Positions 32,655 to 39,810 of a stretch of DNA of 39,810 nucleotides are shown piece by piece (position 1 is the first letter of the stretch; each line of letters starts with the position of its first letter). Made by a program: the position numbers and the translations under genes. A model generated the notes under the pieces. It was not told where the DNA came from. It made no database searches and saw only the letters and a program-made list of their open reading frames with translations. Source of the stretch: Pseudomonadota bacterium (GTDB lineage: Bacteria > Pseudomonadota > Gammaproteobacteria > Xanthomonadales > Rhodanobacteraceae); the NCBI GenBank assembly GCA_018240505.1, contig JAFEFQ010000002.1, positions 1-39,810 on the forward strand. The letters are read 5' to 3'.

Positions 32655-34829
32655 ATGTCAGCGATTACCCTCCGCAAGATCCGCATCGTCGTCGTGCCGA
32701 TCATGGCCGCGCTTGCCTTCGGCGGCTGCGCGATGCAATCGCGTGAGCCGGCCGCGCCGGCACCGCAGGCGCCGGTCGCCGCGGTGCATGCGTATCCCGT
32801 GTCCGCGCCGAGCGGCACGCGCATCGACAATTACTACTGGCTGCGGGACGACACGCGCAGCAGGCCCGAGGTGCTCAACTACCTCAAGGCCGAAAACGCC
32901 TACTACGCGCAGATGACCGAGCACACGCAGGCGCAGCAGGAGGCGTTGTACAGGGAAATCACCGCGCGCATCGCGCCGGAGGATGCGACCGTGCCGGCGA
33001 AGTACCGTCACTGCTGGTACCAGACTCGCTACGCGCAAGACGCGGAGTACGCGGCCTATTCGCGTCGCTGCGGCAATCCCGACGCGCGCGAGGAAGTGAT
33101 GCTCGATGGCCCCGCGCTGGCCAAGGGGCATGATTTCTTCCAGATCGGCGAATACGAAATCAGCCCGAGTGAAAAGCTGGTCGCCTACGCCGAGGACACC
33201 GCGGGCCGCCAGCAGTTCACGATCCGCATCAAGGACCTCGCCAGCGGCAAGCTGCTGCCCGACGCGCTGGCGAACACGTCGGGCGCGGTGGCCTGGGCCG
33301 ACGACAATCGCACCCTGTTCTACGTCGAAAACGATCCGGTCACGCTGCTGACGGTGCGCGTCAAGAAGCACGTGCTCGGCACCGATGCGAAGCGCGACCC
33401 GGTCGTCTACGAGGAGCGCGACCACAGCTACTACCTCGACGTCGCACGCACGGGCGACGACAAGTTCATCGCGATCGCCTCGCAGTCGACGCTGTCGAGC
33501 GAGGTGCGCTTCATTCCGGCGAGCCAGCCGAAGGCGCGTTTCAAGGTGCTCGCGCCGCGCGAGCACGATTTCAAGTACGACGCCGAGCACATCGACCGGC
33601 GCTGGGTGGTGCGCACCAACTGGCAGGCGAAGAACTACCGCGTGATGCAGGTCGACGATGCCCAGGCCGGCGACAGGAAGCGTTGGCACGAGATCGTGCC
33701 GGCGCGCAACGACGCGACGGTCGATCGCATTGCCTTGTTTCGCAACTATCTCGTCATCGGCGAACACAGCGACGGGCTCGCGCGCGTACGCATCAAGCCG
33801 TGGCGCGAAGGCGCGGCGCGCATCGTCGAGGTCGACGAGGCCGACTATGCGGCGACGATCGGCGACAACCGCGAGCAGGACACCGACGTGCTGCGCTACG
33901 AGGTCGTCTCGCTGGTCATGCCGAAGACGGTGTACGACCTCGACATGCGCACCGGCCGGCGCGAGGAGCGCAAGCGCGAGGCGGTACCCGGCTACGATCG
34001 TGCGAACTACGTGACCGGGCGCGTCTGGGCTGTCGCCCGCGACGGCGTGAAGATTCCGGTGTCGCTCGCGTATCGCAAGGACACCCGGCGCGACGGCAGC
34101 GCGCCGATGCTGCAGATCGGCTACGGCGCCTACGGCGCGCAATACGATCCGCAATTCAGCCCGGCCTACGTTTCCCTGCTCGACCGCGGCTTCGTCATCG
34201 CGCTCGCGCACGTCCGCGGCGGCGGCGAGCTCGGTCGGGGCTGGTACGAAGACGGCAAACTGCTCAGGAAGAGGATGACGTTCATGGACTTCATCGACAC
34301 CACCGAATACCTCGTAGCGCAGAAAATAGCGGCGAAGGACAAGGTGTTCGCCTTCGGCCGCAGTGCGGGCGGCCTGCTCATGGGCGCGATCGCGAACATG
34401 GCGCCGCAGGACTATCGCGGCATCTTCACCCAGGTGCCGTTCGTCGACGTGGTCACGACGATGCTCGACGATTCGATCCCGCTGACCACGAACGAATACG
34501 ACGAGTGGGGCAATCCGCAGGACACGAAGTTCTACGAGTACATGCTCAGCTACTCGCCGTACGACAACGTCAAGGCGCAGGCCTATCCGGCGATGTTCGT
34601 CAGCACCGGTCTCAACGATTCGCAGGTGCAGTACTACGAGCCGGCCAAGTGGGTGGCCAAGCTGCGCGCGCTGAAGACCGACAGCAATCCGCTGCTGTTC
34701 AAGGTCAACATGGAAGCCGGCCATGGCGGCAAGAGCGGCCGTTACACGCATTGGCGCGAAACGGCCGAAGCTTACGCGTTCATGCTCGACCAGTTGCCGC
34801 CGGCCGCCAACGACAAGACGAAGAAGTAG
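32655..34829 (+). CDS. Exported S9-family oligopeptidase B-like serine peptidase
   Basis: A 724-residue member of the prolyl oligopeptidase family, closest to oligopeptidase B, which cuts small peptides after basic residues. An N-terminal seven-bladed propeller covers about residues 45-445. The alpha/beta hydrolase domain has the nucleophile Ser570 (FGRSAGGLLMG), with Asp655 (GLNDSQVQYYEP) and His690 (EAGHGGKSGR) completing the triad. From the ATG at 32655 the protein begins with a signal sequence and lipobox-like AFGGC (Cys25) followed by an Ala/Pro linker, so it is probably a periplasmic lipoprotein; classical E. coli PtrB has no signal. The frame upstream of 32655 adds 18 unlikely residues. 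It is convergent with the HAD gene. Confidence 0.92.
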   Translation: MSAITLRKIRIVVVPIMAALAFGGCAMQSREPAAPAPQAPVAAVHAYPVSAPSGTRIDNYYWLRDDTRSRPEVLNYLKAENAYYAQMTEHTQAQQEALYREITARIAPEDATVPAKYRHCWYQTRYAQDAEYAAYSRRCGNPDAREEVMLDGPALAKGHDFFQIGEYEISPSEKLVAYAEDTAGRQQFTIRIKDLASGKLLPDALANTSGAVAWADDNRTLFYVENDPVTLLTVRVKKHVLGTDAKRDPVVYEERDHSYYLDVARTGDDKFIAIASQSTLSSEVRFIPASQPKARFKVLAPREHDFKYDAEHIDRRWVVRTNWQAKNYRVMQVDDAQAGDRKRWHEIVPARNDATVDRIALFRNYLVIGEHSDGLARVRIKPWREGAARIVEVDEADYAATIGDNREQDTDVLRYEVVSLVMPKTVYDLDMRTGRREERKREAVPGYDRANYVTGRVWAVARDGVKIPVSLAYRKDTRRDGSAPMLQIGYGAYGAQYDPQFSPAYVSLLDRGFVIALAHVRGGGELGRGWYEDGKLLRKRMTFMDFIDTTEYLVAQKIAAKDKVFAFGRSAGGLLMGAIANMAPQDYRGIFTQVPFVDVVTTMLDDSIPLTTNEYDEWGNPQDTKFYEYMLSYSPYDNVKAQAYPAMFVSTGLNDSQVQYYEPAKWVAKLRALKTDSNPLLFKVNMEAGHGGKSGRYTHWRETAEAYAFMLDQLPPAANDKTKK

Positions 34830-34845
34830 TCGCGCGGTTGCCGCG

Positions 34846-35574
34846 TCAGCGTGGGCTGGCGCGCGCGTCCGCTTCGGGCGCGTCGCCGAGCGCGTCGACG
34901 AGTTCGCCGAGATCGCGCACGGTCAGGTCGGGACGGACTTCGCTCTGGGCCGATGCTTCGGTCCAGGTCGCATTGCCGCGATGCAGCCAGACGCTGCGCA
35001 GGCCGGCGCGATGCGCGCCGATCACGTCGAGTTCCGGATCGTCGCCGACGTGCAGCACTTCGTCGGGAGCGAGACCGAGCCGCGCGCAGGCCGCGTGAAA
35101 GATCTCCGCCGCCGGTTTGGCCGTGCCGAACGCGCCCGCGCGCAGCGAGAAGTGGAAGTACGGCGCGAGGCCGATCGCGTCGAGATCGGCGTTGCCGTTG
35201 GTGATCGCGGCGAGCGGATAGAGCGCGCGCAGGCGATCCAGCGCCGGCAGCGCATCGGCGTAGTACTCGATCCGGTTGCGCTCGGCGTAGAACGCGGTGA
35301 ACGCCGCGTCGACGTGATCGTCGCCGTAGCCGTGCGCCAGCAGGGCTGCGCGCAGCGACAACCGCCGCTGCGCGCTGAAATCGTGGGCGATATGCGGGTT
35401 CTCGTCGGCGATGCGGTCGCGCAGCGCGCGCATCGCTTCGACCGGGTACGCCGCCGCCGCGCGCGGGCAATGCGCGCGCAACCAGGCGTCGAGGCGCTGC
35501 TCCGCGCGCAGCATGACCGGCGCGATCGGCCACAGCGTATCGTCGAGATCGAACGTGATTGCGCGGATGCGCAT
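34846..35574 (-). CDS. HAD-superfamily phosphatase (YigB-like)
   Basis: A 242-residue haloacid dehalogenase-type hydrolase. All four motifs are visible: FDLDDTLWP (nucleophile Asp9 and Asp11), ITNGN, the lysine in GTAKPAAEIF and HVGDDPELDVIGAHRAG. It most resembles YigB, which dephosphorylates FMN and other small phosphoesters. The ATG at 35574 gives a standard N terminus; the frame upstream is Arg/Thr/Ser-rich and unlike coding sequence. It lies 16 bases downstream of the convergently oriented oligopeptidase and directly follows the PstS-like gene on the same strand (16-base gap), so it may be co-transcribed with it. Confidence 0.92.
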   Translation of the reverse strand: MRIRAITFDLDDTLWPIAPVMLRAEQRLDAWLRAHCPRAAAAYPVEAMRALRDRIADENPHIAHDFSAQRRLSLRAALLAHGYGDDHVDAAFTAFYAERNRIEYYADALPALDRLRALYPLAAITNGNADLDAIGLAPYFHFSLRAGAFGTAKPAAEIFHAACARLGLAPDEVLHVGDDPELDVIGAHRAGLRSVWLHRGNATWTEASAQSEVRPDLTVRDLGELVDALGDAPEADARASPR

Positions 35575-35590
35575 GACCGTGCTCAACGGA

Positions 35591-36697
35591 TTACGGTTTG
35601 CCCGCGCCCTTCGCCGCCTTCTTCTGTGCCATGACCTCGGCCGCGTGCGCCTTGGCTTCCTGCGCCTCGACCGAATTGGGCTGGGTGCGCACGAGATAGT
35701 CCGCGGTCGCGTTCGGCGCCGATACGGGTCGCGGCTCGCCGCGACCCTGCGCGCGTTCGGCAACCCACGCCGAGTTCTTCTCGAGCTCGGCCTCGAGCGC
35801 GGGCGCGTCATCGACCGGCACGAGCTGGTGCTTGCGGATGATCGCCTTGCCCGCATCGGAACTCGCGTACTTGATGAACTTCTCGGTCGCCTCGAAGTTC
35901 TTGCTGTCCTTCTTTGCGGCGAGATAGAGCGGTGCGTACAGCGGGTAGCTGCCGTCCTTGATCGTGGCGGCATTCGCCGGAACGCCTTCGACCTTGAGGA
36001 TCTTGATCGCCTTGTTGCCCCAGACCGAGGACAGCGTGGTGAAGCCGAGGCCGTGCGGATCGATCGTCACGCCTTCCTCGAGCTTGTCCGTGTTCATGTA
36101 CTGGCGCTGTGCCCACACCGGCTGGTCGCCCTTGTTGTAGATGTACTTGCGCAGCACGTAGTCGACGCCGTCGAGCGGCGCGGCGATCGCGTAGAGGTTG
36201 ATCGGCTCGTCGGGACCGCCCATGTCCTTCCAGGTTTTCAGCTGGCCGCTGTAGATGTCGTAGAGCTGCTTGAGGGTGATGCTGTCGGCCGGATTCTTCG
36301 GCGAGGTGATCGGCACCATCGCCCCCCAGGCCACCGGATAGAACGTCAGGTTCGTTTCCTCCGCGCGCCCCGGCATCGCGGGTCGCGCGCTGCCGGCGAC
36401 GTCGGCGGTGCCGGAGTTGACCGCGTCGATGCCGGAAATGGTCGAGAACGGCTGCAGCGTCACCTTGCCGAGTCTCGACAGTTCGTACTGCTTGGCCAGG
36501 TCGGCGACGAAGGCGCGTTCGGTCGCGCGGTCACCGCGCCAGACGATGCCCGGCGGCGGCGCGGCCTTCTTCGCCGCGGGCTTGACCGCCGGTTTCGCCG
36601 CCGTCTGCGCGACGGTTGGCGTGGCGGCGCTCAGCCCGGTGATTGCGCCGAGCGAGCCGGCAAGGAGGATGAAAGTATATTTTTGAACATTTTTCAC
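35591..36697 (-). CDS. PstS-like phosphate-binding periplasmic protein
   Basis: About 368 residues. A signal peptide (MKNVQKYTFILLAGSLGA, cut near VAQ) is followed by a low-complexity Lys/Ala/Pro stretch (AAKPAVKPAAKKAAPPP). Then comes a PstS-type solute-binding domain: FSTISGIDAVNSGTADVAGS, FYPVAWGAMVPITSPKNP, LKQLYDIYSGQLKTWKDMGG and SDAGKAIIRKHQLVPVD. The tail is again Lys/Ala-rich. No pstCAB or phoU gene is adjacent, so it is an orphan and could serve a distant transporter or have another role. I prefer the GTG at 36697 (MKNVQ); a GTG at 36712 is also possible and neither has a strong ribosome binding site. Confidence 0.87.
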   Translation of the reverse strand: MKNVQKYTFILLAGSLGAITGLSAATPTVAQTAAKPAVKPAAKKAAPPPGIVWRGDRATERAFVADLAKQYELSRLGKVTLQPFSTISGIDAVNSGTADVAGSARPAMPGRAEETNLTFYPVAWGAMVPITSPKNPADSITLKQLYDIYSGQLKTWKDMGGPDEPINLYAIAAPLDGVDYVLRKYIYNKGDQPVWAQRQYMNTDKLEEGVTIDPHGLGFTTLSSVWGNKAIKILKVEGVPANAATIKDGSYPLYAPLYLAAKKDSKNFEATEKFIKYASSDAGKAIIRKHQLVPVDDAPALEAELEKNSAWVAERAQGRGEPRPVSAPNATADYLVRTQPNSVEAQEAKAHAAEVMAQKKAAKGAGKP

Positions 36698-36761
36698 TTC
36701 GCGGCGATCCACTTGATGCGTGAGAGGAGCGCATTATCGCCCAAGTCGTTCGCCCGGTGCA

Positions 36762-38177
36762 TTACTGCAAGGTGACGACGAAGGTGTCGCCGCCGCGCGC
36801 GACGACGAGCTGGACCTGGCGCAGGCCGCGCTTCATGAGCTGGTTCAGTTCCGCGAGCGAGTTCACGCGCAACCGGCCGACGCCGAAGACGACGTCGCCC
36901 GCCTTCAGACCGATCTGCGCGGCGCGGCTGCCCGGCGCGACGCTGTCGACGCTGACGCCGCTCTTGCCGTCGGCGCGCGCGCGCTCGCTCACGTCGGCGA
37001 GCGTCGCGCCGGCGAGACGCGCGTCGAGCTTGGCGCCGTCCATCCTCGTCACGCTCTCGGCCTCGATGCGCGCGGTCACGGTCACGGGCTTGCCTTCGCG
37101 CAGCAGCTTCAGCTCGATCGTCGAGCCGATCGCGGCAAGGCCTTCGGCGTTGTACAGGTCGCCCTCGTTCAGCACCGGCCGGCCGTTGGCGGCGACGATG
37201 ACGTCGCCCGTCTGCAGACCCGCGTTCGTGGCCGCAGAGCCTTCGCGCAGTTGGGTCACGACCGCGCCCTGCTGGTCTTCCCTGGCGCCGAGCATGCGCG
37301 CGATTTCGGGGCTGACGCTCTGCACCTGCACGCCGAGCGATCCGTGCCTGACGCTGCCGGTGGCGATGAGCTGGCCCATCACGTTGCTGGCGAGATTGGA
37401 CGGAATCGCGAAGCCGATGCCGACATTGCCGCCCGAGGGCGAGTAGATCGCCGAATTGATCCCGACCAGCTCGCCCCTGAGGTTGACCAGCGCGCCGCCG
37501 GAGTTGCCCGGATTGATCGAGGCGTCGGTCTGGATGAAGTTCTGGATGCCGAGCCCGCGCAGGCCGCTGCGATTGAGTCCGGAAACGATCCCCGAGGTCG
37601 CGGTCTGGCCGACGCCGAAAGGATTGCCGATCGCGACGACGAAATCGCCGATGCGCAGCCGGCTCGAGTCGGCGAGCGTGAGCGCGGTGAGGTTTTCCGC
37701 CGGGATCTGGATCACGGCGACGTCGGTGTCGCGGTCGCTGCCGATCAGCTTCGCCTTGAGCGTGCGCCCGTCGTGCAGGGTCACCGAGATGTCGTCGGCA
37801 CCGTCGATCACGTGGTTGTTGGTCAGCACGTAGCCCTTCGCGGCATCGATGATCACGCCCGAACCGAGCGACTGCTCGACGCGCTCGCGCGGCATGTTCT
37901 GCATGCCGAAGAACTGGCGGAAGAACGGATCGCTCATGAACGGGTTGTTGACCCGCACATGCGTCTTCGAATTGATGTTGACCACCGCAGGCACGACACG
38001 CTCGAGCATCGGAGCGAGCGAGGGCAGCGCCTGGCCGTCGACCGCGACGGGCAGGGCGGCATGGCTCGTCGTCGCGAGTGGGCCGCATGCGGCGAGGAGT
38101 GCCACAAACGCAGCCGATGAAAGTGTGAACCGGCGCAGCGGTTCGGCCAAGCGGGCAGGAGGGAAAAGACGCGGCAT
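36762..38177 (-). CDS. Do-family periplasmic serine protease (DegP/DegQ/MucD-like)
   Basis: A 471-residue HtrA-type protease and chaperone for misfolded envelope proteins. The start at 38177 (MPRLFPPARL) has AAGGA upstream. The N-terminal signal contains a possible lipobox, LLAAC (Cys31), but also a type I site at SHA-ALP, so anchoring is uncertain. The catalytic triad is His122 (LTNNHVID), Asp152 (DTDVAVI) and Ser226 (GNSGGAL). Two PDZ domains follow (about 270-365 and 380-471), the second ending VVARGGDTFVVTLQ. Such genes are often controlled by RpoE; no rpoE or anti-sigma genes are in the window. The PstS-like gene follows on the same strand. Confidence 0.95.
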   Translation of the reverse strand: MPRLFPPARLAEPLRRFTLSSAAFVALLAACGPLATTSHAALPVAVDGQALPSLAPMLERVVPAVVNINSKTHVRVNNPFMSDPFFRQFFGMQNMPRERVEQSLGSGVIIDAAKGYVLTNNHVIDGADDISVTLHDGRTLKAKLIGSDRDTDVAVIQIPAENLTALTLADSSRLRIGDFVVAIGNPFGVGQTATSGIVSGLNRSGLRGLGIQNFIQTDASINPGNSGGALVNLRGELVGINSAIYSPSGGNVGIGFAIPSNLASNVMGQLIATGSVRHGSLGVQVQSVSPEIARMLGAREDQQGAVVTQLREGSAATNAGLQTGDVIVAANGRPVLNEGDLYNAEGLAAIGSTIELKLLREGKPVTVTARIEAESVTRMDGAKLDARLAGATLADVSERARADGKSGVSVDSVAPGSRAAQIGLKAGDVVFGVGRLRVNSLAELNQLMKRGLRQVQLVVARGGDTFVVTLQ

Positions 38178-38847
38178 GATTCCTTCTTTTTCGGTTGGAT
38201 CGACGCCTTCGACAGACCGCAAGTTTACCGTTGTGTTCCCGATTTCACGGGTCGCCTGGCGGTAAAACGGCATTCCTCGGCAGTTTTTCGGGCGGCGCAG
38301 GCCTGGCCTCATGTTTTGTCACAATTTAACACTATAAATCATTGATTAATTGGAATAAAAAAAATCCTTTGACAAGCAAATTCCGGAAGCGTAGGTTTGC
38401 ATTCGCTTCGCAGCCACAACATCTTGTGTACTTTTTTGCAAAGTATCCCCAAGACCTTGGGTTCGAGGCGAAGGTAACAAAAGTGCAAGACAGCGCCTCC
38501 AAGCGCTGGACGGGGCAACAGACGCGACAATTTGAAACGCAAAATCAGGAGTGCCGCGGCCGGGATGACCGGAAGGGCGCCATAGGGGAGGTTTTCCCCC
38601 GGAAAACCCTGATCCCGTTCAGGGTTTCGTGGGTCAGGATGACCCTTGGCGAATCAGCACGCGAGTGCTTGATTCAAGCACAGCCGAGTCCGACCCTGTC
38701 GGATTCGGCTGCGTTCGGGAACGCCCGGAAAGGACTCTCCGGGCCATCGTGCAAGCCCAGGCAAGGCAAGCGCGGCGGTGTGGTCGATGTGGAAGAGCCG
38801 CCGCGCAGGATGCCGCAACCATAACAAGATCAAGGAGAAAGCCAGCG
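38178..38847 (+). promoter_or_regulatory. Structured non-coding leader/repeat region upstream of the ribonucleotide reductase
   Basis: This 670-base stretch has no convincing gene; a 160-codon frame at 38342-38824 is low in coding character. Its left part is AT-rich (38310-38370) and may hold promoters; ACACTATA at 38329-38336 looks like half of an NrdR box but the other half does not match. From 38590 on there are consecutive stem-loops: 38590-38608 (8 bp), 38604-38627 (9 bp, overlapping the first), 38631-38645 (5 bp), 38665-38681 (7 bp), 38681-38711 (14 bp with one G-U), 38723-38744 (7 bp) and 38770-38806 (9 bp). Some words resemble dispersed Lysobacterales intergenic repeats, from memory. 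No cobalamin riboswitch motif was recognised. Confidence 0.6.
38681..38711. repeat. Long perfect-type inverted repeat in the nrdJ leader
   Basis: A 14-bp arm starting CAGCCGAGTCCGAC pairs with GTCGGATTCGGCTG across a 3-base loop, with one G-U pair. It is the most stable of the stem-loops in this leader and has no following T-tract. Confidence 0.75.
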
Positions 38848-39810
38848 ATGAGTACCGTACGTGTCGAAGCCTTGGGTCGTGGTGAGGCGACGATCCCGCT
38901 GCAACCGGCTTCCTACGACATCTGGGACAAGAAGTACCGTCTGAAGTCCAAGCAGGGCGAGGCGGTCGATGCGAGTATCGATCACACCTACCAGCGTGTG
39001 GCGCATGCTCTGGCCGAGCCGGAGGCGACGCCGGAAAAGCAGAAGTACTGGTACGAACGCTTCCTCTGGGCGCTGCGTCGCGGCGCGATTCCGGCCGGGC
39101 GCGTCACCTCGAATGCCGGCGCGCTCGAGCACAAGCCGGCCACGTCCACGATCAACTGCACGGTCTCGGGCACGATCGAGGACTCGATGGACGGCATCCT
39201 CGAGAAAGTCCACGAGGCGGGCCTGACCCTGAAGGCCGGCTGCGGCATCGGCTACGAATTCTCGACCCTGCGCCCGCGCGGCGCCTACGTGTCGGGCGCG
39301 GGCGCGTACACGTCCGGGCCGATGTCGTTCATGGATATCTACGACAAGATGTGCTTCACCGTGTCCTCGGCCGGTGGCCGGCGCGGCGCGCAGATGGGCA
39401 CGTTCGAGATCGGTCATCCCGATGTGAAGGACTTCGTCCGCGCCAAGCGCGAGGACGGGCGCCTGCGCCAGTTCAACCTGTCGCTGCTGATCACCGACGG
39501 CTTCATGCAGGCGGTCGAGAACGATGGCGATTGGCCCCTGGTGTTCCCGGTCAACATCAAGGAAAAGGACGAGATCGACCTGAACGATCCGGCCAAGGTG
39601 CTCTGGCGCGACTGGCCGACGACGAAGAACTACGTGACCCGCGAGGATGGCCTCGTCGCGTGCAAGATCTACGGCCACATCCGCGCGAAGCACCTGTGGG
39701 ACATGATCATGACCTCGACGTACGACTACGCCGAGCCGGGCTTCATCCTGATCGACCGCGTCAACGAGATGAACAACAACTGGTGGTGCGAGAATATCCG
39801 CGCGACCAAC
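38848..39810 (+). CDS. nrdJ: Adenosylcobalamin-dependent (class II) ribonucleotide reductase, 3' partial
   Basis: The first 321 codons of a class II ribonucleotide reductase; the frame runs off the window. The enzyme makes deoxyribonucleotides using adenosylcobalamin and does not need oxygen. The N-terminal part is recognisable: YDIWDKKYRLKSKQGE, FLWALRRGAIPAGRVTSNAG, INCTVSGTIEDSMDGIL, the GCGIGYEFSTLRPRGAYVSG block and SSAGGRRGAQMGTFEIGHPD, all typical of vitamin-B12-dependent reductases. Cys in INCTVSG is probably the first redox-active cysteine. AAGGAG lies 10 bases before the ATG at 38848. A long stem-loop-rich leader precedes it, which suggests RNA-level control. Confidence 0.92.
   Translation, partial: MSTVRVEALGRGEATIPLQPASYDIWDKKYRLKSKQGEAVDASIDHTYQRVAHALAEPEATPEKQKYWYERFLWALRRGAIPAGRVTSNAGALEHKPATSTINCTVSGTIEDSMDGILEKVHEAGLTLKAGCGIGYEFSTLRPRGAYVSGAGAYTSGPMSFMDIYDKMCFTVSSAGGRRGAQMGTFEIGHPDVKDFVRAKREDGRLRQFNLSLLITDGFMQAVENDGDWPLVFPVNIKEKDEIDLNDPAKVLWRDWPTTKNYVTREDGLVACKIYGHIRAKHLWDMIMTSTYDYAEPGFILIDRVNEMNNNWWCENIRATN

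Noticed and set aside
38342..38824. 160-codon reading frame upstream of nrdJ
   Set aside because: Its sequence is built of hairpin and repeat words, has no ribosome binding site or family resemblance, and looks like the spurious frames produced by intergenic repeats in this order.
38178..38847. Cobalamin riboswitch before the B12-dependent ribonucleotide reductase
   Set aside because: I looked for the B12-box core and the usual multi-stem layout and did not find them; the hairpins present are simple and tandem. A covariance-model search (Rfam cobalamin) would settle it.
1..39810. CRISPR arrays, tRNA and rRNA genes
   Set aside because: No regularly spaced short repeats and no cloverleaf or rRNA sequence were seen on either strand by eye; tRNAscan-SE and a CRISPR finder would confirm.

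Overview
The window looks like chromosomal DNA from a high-GC gammaproteobacterium of the order Lysobacterales (Xanthomonadales), perhaps Rhodanobacteraceae or Lysobacteraceae. This rests on gene content recalled from memory and not on a search: an IorAB-type molybdenum oxidoreductase, isocitrate lyase next to a LysR regulator, a class II ribonucleotide reductase, and a three-gene peptide-modification cassette I know mainly from this order. Core genes are about 63-77% GC in the 60-base lines I counted. Two stretches are clearly poorer in GC: 7.4-9.2 kb, and parts of 14.7-24.4 kb.

Layout. 1-1476: 3' part of comM (YifB-type AAA+ ATPase). 1.6-6.1 kb: four co-directional genes for a molybdenum hydroxylase (xdhC-like chaperone, mocA-like cytidylyltransferase, 2Fe-2S subunit, Tat-exported molybdopterin subunit), closed by a strong hairpin. 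6.2-10.5 kb: a putative RiPP system with a SagB-like flavin dehydrogenase, a 107-residue precursor-like peptide, and a membrane protein with a degenerate class III cyclase domain plus TPR repeats. A cyclic-nucleotide-binding GGDEF protein lies directly upstream of the last gene. 11.8-14.7 kb: isocitrate lyase, a small unknown protein and a divergent LysR regulator.

14.6-24.5 kb: an apparent inserted catabolic island. One transcription unit holds a TonB receptor, a Tat-exported FAD oxidoreductase, a FucP-like permease, an aldo/keto reductase, a PfkB kinase and an ABM monooxygenase, and a LacI regulator precedes it. Two perfect palindromes 94 bp apart sit in front of the TonB gene. The island is bounded by a 96-bp direct repeat made of the 3' end of the LysR gene: the left copy is the intact gene's end, the right copy is an orphan fragment. 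All seven differences between the copies are synonymous.

24.6-38.2 kb: ordinary chromosome. It holds a BaeSR-like two-component pair, a small membrane protein, a KefB/C-like antiporter, a two-helix small protein, a RimK-type ATP-grasp protein divergent from a GNAT acetyltransferase, a UPF0114 membrane protein, an exported oligopeptidase B-like enzyme, a HAD phosphatase, an orphan PstS-like binding protein and a Do-type periplasmic protease. 38.2-38.85 kb: a 670-base non-coding leader packed with stem-loops. 38848-end: 5' part of a B12-dependent ribonucleotide reductase.

The strongest candidates for an underexplored system are the RiPP cassette (6.2-10.5 kb, possibly with the GGDEF gene) and the LacI-controlled island with its lysR-derived boundaries. 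I saw no tRNA, rRNA, CRISPR array, transposase or integrase gene.
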